DNA from: Proteobacteria bacterium HN_bin10
GTDB taxonomy: Bacteria > Pseudomonadota > Alphaproteobacteria > Caulobacterales > Aquidulcibacteraceae
Reading direction: 5' to 3'
Assembly: GCA_002083515.1 (NCBI GenBank)
Contig: LWDN01000032.1
Location: 1-11,581 of the forward strand
DNA length: 11,581 nucleotides
The translations under genes were made by a program, and so were the position numbers. The notes below the pieces were generated by a model. That model was given only the letters and a program-made list of their open reading frames with translations, did no database searches and was not told the DNA's origin. Below, in pieces: positions 8,415 through 11,581 of this stretch (positions within the stretch are counted from its first letter, which is position 1; each line of letters begins with the position of its first letter).

Positions 8415-9475
8415 CGGGATTCCGCGCCGACCGCTTCGGCGACGTGATCGAAGCCTTCCGCCGCCAGCAGTCCATCCAGTTCATCGAGCACGCGCGCCAC
8501 CATGCCCGGTCCCTGGAACACCATGGCCGAGTAAAGCTGCACGGCGCTGGCGCCGGCTTTGATCTTGGCCAGAGCGGTCAATCCGTTCTCGACGCCCCCC
8601 ACGCCGATCAGCGGCAAGCGCCCACCCAGCGCCTGAGCAAACAGGCGCAACGCGTGGGTCGAAATCTGAAACAAGGGCTGGCCCGAGAGTCCGCCCGCCT
8701 CTTCGCGGTTGTCCGAGGTCAGATGCGCCGGCCGCTGCAGCGTCGTGTTGGACACGATAAGCGCATCGAGGCCGTTCGCGAGCGCCAGCTCCGCGATATC
8801 GCGGACGGCTGCTTCATCCAGATCCGGCGCTACTTTCAGAAACAATGGCCGCGCGCCATGCGCCGCTGTGAGCGGCGCGCGCGCCTCGCGCAGGCGCCCG
8901 AGCAAATCCTCAAGCGCGCCGCGTTCTTGAAGCCCCCGCAAACCCGGCGTGTTGGGCGACGAGATGTTTGCGGTCACATACGAGGCATGCTTCCACACCC
9001 TTCCCATGCCGAGTACGTAGTCGGCGGGACGATCGGCGCTCTCCTTGTTGGCGCCAACATTGGCGCCGACGATACCGCCCCTGCCCGCGCGCGCGGCGAG
9101 GCGATCGGCGAAGGCATCTAGCCCTTTGTTGTTGAAGCCGAGCCGATTGATCACGGCGCGGTCTTCGCTGAGGCGGAAGATGCGCGGCTTCGGATTGCCG
9201 TCCTGCGGCTTCGGCGTGACGGTGCCGCACTCGACAAAACCGAAGCCCGCCGACAAGAGCGCATCCGGCGCTTCGCAATTCTTGTCGAACCCAGCAGCCA
9301 TGCCGATCGGATTGGGCAGATCGAGCCCCGCTACCTGCGTGCGTAATCGCGGCCAGCGGTCAGCCCGCGCCCGCGGACCGAACCGCGCCCGCAGCCCCCA
9401 GAGCGCGGCCGTATGGGCCCTCTCCGGATCGAGGGCGCGCAGCGCCCTCGTGGCGAGATCGTGCGGAAAACTCAC
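8411..9475 (-). CDS. pyrD: Dihydroorotate dehydrogenase (quinone), class 2
   Basis: A 354-aa FMN enzyme that oxidises dihydroorotate to orotate in pyrimidine synthesis, passing electrons to membrane quinone. The N-terminal helical extension typical of class 2 is present (LATRALRALDPERAH, 7-21). It is followed by AAGFDKN (60-66), VECGTVTPKPQDGNP (81-95), NRLGFNNKG (110-118), NISSPNTPGLR (170-180) with the catalytic serine at 173, KVAPDL (214-219), VSNTT (241-245) and LIGVGGV (289-295). Length is normal. The start is GTG at 9475 with no good ribosome-binding site; no other plausible start lies nearby. It converges on mlaC and its TAG (8411-8413) shares bases with the mlaC TAA (8412-8414). It is divergent from the S24 regulator, with a 101-base gap. 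Confidence 0.97.
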   Translation of the reverse strand: MSFPHDLATRALRALDPERAHTAALWGLRARFGPRARADRWPRLRTQVAGLDLPNPIGMAAGFDKNCEAPDALLSAGFGFVECGTVTPKPQDGNPKPRIFRLSEDRAVINRLGFNNKGLDAFADRLAARAGRGGIVGANVGANKESADRPADYVLGMGRVWKHASYVTANISSPNTPGLRGLQERGALEDLLGRLREARAPLTAAHGARPLFLKVAPDLDEAAVRDIAELALANGLDALIVSNTTLQRPAHLTSDNREEAGGLSGQPLFQISTHALRLFAQALGGRLPLIGVGGVENGLTALAKIKAGASAVQLYSAMVFQGPGMVARVLDELDGLLAAEGFDHVAEAVGAESR

Positions 9476-9539
9476 GGTCGTTGCGCTTTACCGATTCTGG
9501 CGGCCATGTCCCTATTGGAGACTTTTTTCCTATGATGGG

Positions 9540-9569
9540 TTGAAAGTCCGCCGCCGGACCGCTAGGATC
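9540..9569 (+). promoter_or_regulatory. Putative promoter and operator of the HTH-S24 regulator
   Basis: TTGAAAG (9540-9546), 14 bases, then GCTAGGATC (9561-9569) fits the Caulobacter-type promoter pattern. Between the boxes, GTCCG-CCGC-CGGAC (9546-9559) is an inverted repeat well placed for autorepression. The predicted transcription start falls at or within a few bases of the ATG at 9577, suggesting a leaderless mRNA. An AGGA at 9564-9567 could otherwise serve as a ribosome-binding site if transcription starts further upstream. Confidence 0.5.
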
Positions 9570-9576
9570 GCCCGCC

Positions 9577-10197
9577 ATGAACCACGTCCAGATCTGGCGC
9601 GCGCTCGATGCGCTGGCGGCGCGCAAAGGCATGACCGCCTCCGGACTGGCGCGCGCAGCCGGGCTCGATCCCACCACCTTCAATCGCTCAAAGCGCCAGG
9701 CGCCCGACGGCAAGCCGCGGTGGCCCTCGACCGAGAGCATTGCCCGCGCGCTCAACGCTGCTGAAATCGGCTGGGAGGAATTTGCGGCGCTCGTCGTGGG
9801 TCGCGATGGCGCAGGCCGCGCCATTCCCATTGTCGGCATGGCCCGCGCCGGCGCCGACGGCTTCTTCGACGAGAGCGGCTTTCCCATCGGCGCCGATGAA
9901 ACCGTGCGCTTTCCCAATCTCGGCGACGACCGCGTCTACGCGCTCGAAATCGCCGGCGACTCGATGGAGCCCACCTATCGCGCCGGCGACCTCGTAATCG
10001 TCCAGCCTGGCGCCGCGGTGCGCCGCGGCGATCGCGTTGTCGTGCGCACGCGCTCAGGCGAAGTGATGGCCAAAGTGCTCGGCCGCCGCAACGACCAGAT
10101 GGTCGAGCTGATTTCGCTCAATCCTTCGCATCGCCCGCGCGAGCTTGCCGCCGCCGACGTCGACTGGATCGCCCGCATCGTTTGGGCAAGCCAGTAA
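9577..10197 (+). CDS. HTH transcriptional regulator with S24 (LexA/CI-like) peptidase domain
   Basis: A 206-aa two-domain repressor-like protein. Residues about 5-70 form a helix-turn-helix (MTASGLARAAGLDPTTFNRS, 19-38). Residues about 83-206 form an S24 domain with catalytic Ser129 in EIAGDSMEPTYRAGD (124-138) and Lys166 in GEVMAKVLGR (161-170). In LexA and CI this Ser/Lys pair drives self-cleavage at an Ala-Gly bond; a candidate here is A91-G92 in GMARAGADGFF. There are no phage genes around, so this looks like a chromosomal housekeeping or stress regulator rather than a prophage repressor. Its targets are unknown; the adjacent divergent pyrD and its own promoter are candidates. It is distinct from classical LexA in having an XRE-like rather than a LexA winged helix. 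Confidence 0.88.
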   Translation: MNHVQIWRALDALAARKGMTASGLARAAGLDPTTFNRSKRQAPDGKPRWPSTESIARALNAAEIGWEEFAALVVGRDGAGRAIPIVGMARAGADGFFDESGFPIGADETVRFPNLGDDRVYALEIAGDSMEPTYRAGDLVIVQPGAAVRRGDRVVVRTRSGEVMAKVLGRRNDQMVELISLNPSHRPRELAAADVDWIARIVWASQ

Positions 10198-10220
10198 CCT
10201 CCGTCGCCCTACCTTGAGCC

Positions 10221-10249
10221 TTGCGTGACGCACGTCTGCGTGCGTTATC
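10221..10249 (+). promoter_or_regulatory. Putative antiporter promoter overlapping a hairpin
   Basis: TTGCGTG (10221-10227), 14 bases, then GCGTTATC (10242-10249), close to the GCATTATC seen upstream of mlaA. TGACGCACG (10226-10234) pairs with CGTGCGTTA (10239-10247) around loop TCTG, a 9-bp stem including one G-T pair. The inverted repeat occupies the promoter spacer, where a dimeric regulator could bind. Alternatively it is a weak 3' hairpin of the S24 regulator mRNA; there is no T-tract. Confidence 0.4.
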
Positions 10250-10272
10250 GGCATCAGGAAGGTTGAGGCGCG

Positions 10273-11451
10273 ATGGAACAGCAAGGGCTGATCACCACGC
10301 TGGTGGCTGCGATCGTGCTGGCGTTCGTGTTCGGCTTTGTCGCTTCGCGCCTCAGGCTCTCGCCCATTGTCGGCTATCTGCTCGCGGGCGTCGCCGTCGG
10401 CCCACACACGCCAGGCTTCACAGCCGATCTCGATCTCGCACTTCAACTCTCCGAGATCGGCGTCATCCTGCTGATGTTCGGCATCGGGCTGAAAATCTCG
10501 ATGGAAGATATTTGGGCCGTGCGCTGGATCGCGGTTCCGAGTTCCTTGCTGCAATCGGCGCTCGTGGCCGTCGTCGGCGCAGGCGTCGGCATTGCTCTTG
10601 GCATGGATATCATGGAGGCCAGTGTCCTCGGCGTTTCGCTTTCGGTCGCCTCCACCATCGTGCTCATGCGCGCGCTCGAGGAGCGCCATCTCATCAAGAG
10701 CAACGAGGGCCGTCTCACCATCTCTTTCGTTTTGGTGGAAGACGTTCTGATCATCCTGGCTATCGTGGTGTTTCCGGCTCTGGTCGCGGTCACCCAGGGC
10801 GAAGGCTCGCTCGCAGACGCGTTGACCGCGCTTGGCCTCACCTTGGCCAAGGTCGCCGTTTTCGTGGCGCTGATGCTGGCGATCGGCGCCCGTTTTTTTC
10901 CATGGCTGATCGTGCAAGTCGCGCACGCCAAGTCGCGCGAACTACTCTCGCTCGGGACGCTGTCGCTGGCGCTCGGCGTGGCTTGGGCGGCCTATGCTCT
11001 CTTCGACGCAAGCTTCGCGCTCGGCGCATTCCTGGGCGGCGTTGCGCTGAACGGCTCGCGCTTCTCGCACCGGGTGGCGGAGGAATCTCTGCCGTTGCGC
11101 GACACCTTCGCCGTGCTCTTTTTCGTCGCTGTCGGCATGCTGTTCGATCCCGGCGTCGTAGTACGCGAACCGCTCGCGCTCGCCGCGCTCGTCGCCACCG
11201 TGATCGTCGGCAAGGCGGCGTTTGCGTATCTGCCGATGCTGCTGATGCGGCAGAAACCGCAAGCGACCTGGCTGGTCGCGCTCGGCACCGCGCAGATCGG
11301 CGAATTCTCGTTCCTGCTGGCGGGCATGGGCCGCACGCTTGGCGTAGTCAGCGACGAGACCTACAATCTCATATTGGCGACGGCGATCATCACCATCGCG
11401 GTCAATCCGCTGTTGCTGCGTTTTGTGCCCGCTGCGGCAAAGGTCAGCTGA
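10273..11451 (+). CDS. ybaL: YbaL-type CPA2 cation/proton antiporter, membrane domain only
   Basis: A 392-aa, very hydrophobic inner-membrane protein with about 12 predicted membrane segments. Its signatures are those of YbaL/Kef transporters: SPIVGYLLAGVAVGPHTPGF (30-49), LSEIGVILLMFGIGL (59-73), SVASTIVLMRALEER (124-138), FVLVEDVLII (152-161) with the E156-D157 pair that YbaL carries in place of the Kef QD, LRDTFAVLFFVAVGMLFDP (275-293) and TAQIGEFSFLLAGMG (339-353). It probably exchanges K+ or Na+ for protons. E. coli YbaL (about 558 aa) has a C-terminal TrkA-N/RCK nucleotide-binding domain; this protein stops right after the last membrane segment (NPLLLRFVPAAAKVS), so that regulatory domain is absent. 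The ATG at 10273 is preceded by GAGG (10265-10268) and AGGAAGG (10256-10262). Confidence 0.9.
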   Translation: MEQQGLITTLVAAIVLAFVFGFVASRLRLSPIVGYLLAGVAVGPHTPGFTADLDLALQLSEIGVILLMFGIGLKISMEDIWAVRWIAVPSSLLQSALVAVVGAGVGIALGMDIMEASVLGVSLSVASTIVLMRALEERHLIKSNEGRLTISFVLVEDVLIILAIVVFPALVAVTQGEGSLADALTALGLTLAKVAVFVALMLAIGARFFPWLIVQVAHAKSRELLSLGTLSLALGVAWAAYALFDASFALGAFLGGVALNGSRFSHRVAEESLPLRDTFAVLFFVAVGMLFDPGVVVREPLALAALVATVIVGKAAFAYLPMLLMRQKPQATWLVALGTAQIGEFSFLLAGMGRTLGVVSDETYNLILATAIITIAVNPLLLRFVPAAAKVS

Positions 11452-11464
11452 CGCATCGCGCTTG

Positions 11465-11490
11465 TTGACCCCGCGCATACGCGCTACGCA
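11465..11490 (+). promoter_or_regulatory. Putative promoter of the gene at the right edge
   Basis: TTGACCC (11465-11471), 11 bases, then GCTACGCA (11483-11490) fits the Caulobacter housekeeping promoter spacing. Transcription would begin near 11497, ahead of a GGGGGAG ribosome-binding site (11505-11511) eight to nine bases before the ATG at 11521. Confidence 0.45.
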
Positions 11491-11520
11491 AAGTCTTCGC
11501 GCAGCGGGGGAGTAGCGGCG

Positions 11521-11581
11521 ATGAGCTTCTGGGACAGCGTCTTCCGTGTCGTCTTCGGGTCGCGCAGGCCGACGCCGCCGC
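11521..11581 (+). CDS. Unidentified protein, first 20 codons only
   Basis: An ATG at 11521 with a strong upstream purine-rich site (GGGGGAG) and a promoter-like sequence opens a frame that continues to the window edge (MSFWDSVFRVVFG, then SRRPTPP). The start is short, amphipathic and followed by basic and proline residues. It does not resemble a TrkA-N domain, so it is not the missing C-terminus of the preceding antiporter. Family cannot be assigned from 20 residues. Confidence 0.55.
   Translation, partial: MSFWDSVFRVVFGSRRPTPP

Noticed and set aside
9493..9497. A GATTC (GANTC, CcrM-type) methylation site in the pyrD-S24 intergenic region
   Set aside because: One such five-base site is expected by chance at this density, and it does not overlap the promoter boxes identified.
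10221..11468. A 415-codon open frame on the plus strand overlapping the antiporter in another frame
   Set aside because: The translation is arginine- and histidine-rich with no family resemblance, while the frame starting at 10273 matches YbaL throughout.

Overview
The window is a GC-rich (clearly above 60%) chromosomal segment of an alphaproteobacterium. The closest gene-content match I recognise is the Caulobacterales/Hyphomonadaceae. The grounds are a methionine synthase split into two genes, an ArsR-type regulator fused to a SAM methyltransferase directly ahead of metF, a paired mlaA-mlaC, and several promoters resembling the Caulobacter housekeeping pattern (TTGAC-like box, 10-14 bases, GCTANAWC-like box). 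The genus assignment is inference; no rRNA or tRNA is present.

Left half, 59-6730, minus strand: one methionine-cycle operon, transcribed right to left. Its order is arsR-methyltransferase fusion (6730-5753), metF (5756-4851), the metH homocysteine domain (4642-3581), the metH folate/B12/reactivation part (3457-692), and a PaiB-like FMN-binding protein (695-59) with a one-base frameshift near its 3' end. Two junctions are ATGA stop/start overlaps. The other two spacers (208 and 123 bases) are filled with palindromic repeats. MetF makes 5-methyl-THF and the two MetH pieces use it to methylate homocysteine. The first gene is probably the operon's SAM- or SAH-responsive regulator. A 22-base AT-rich near-perfect palindrome sits exactly over its start codon.

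Middle, 6839-9475: a divergent promoter region, then mlaA and mlaC on the plus strand (outer-membrane phospholipid trafficking). These converge on pyrD (quinone-dependent dihydroorotate dehydrogenase, minus strand), with the two stop codons sharing bases.

Right, 9540-11581, plus strand: a LexA/CI-like HTH-S24 regulator, then a YbaL-type CPA2 cation/proton antiporter lacking the usual TrkA-N (RCK) domain, then the first 20 codons of an unidentified gene cut by the window edge.

The most unusual structures are an in-frame insertion of two inverted palindromic repeats inside the metH coding sequence (about 40 extra residues in the reactivation domain), a perfect 28-bp inverted repeat lying exactly at the split in metH, and the palindrome over the arsR-fusion start codon. 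No intergenic stretch exceeds 300 bases. No CRISPR array, insertion-sequence transposase, riboswitch or RNA gene was recognised.
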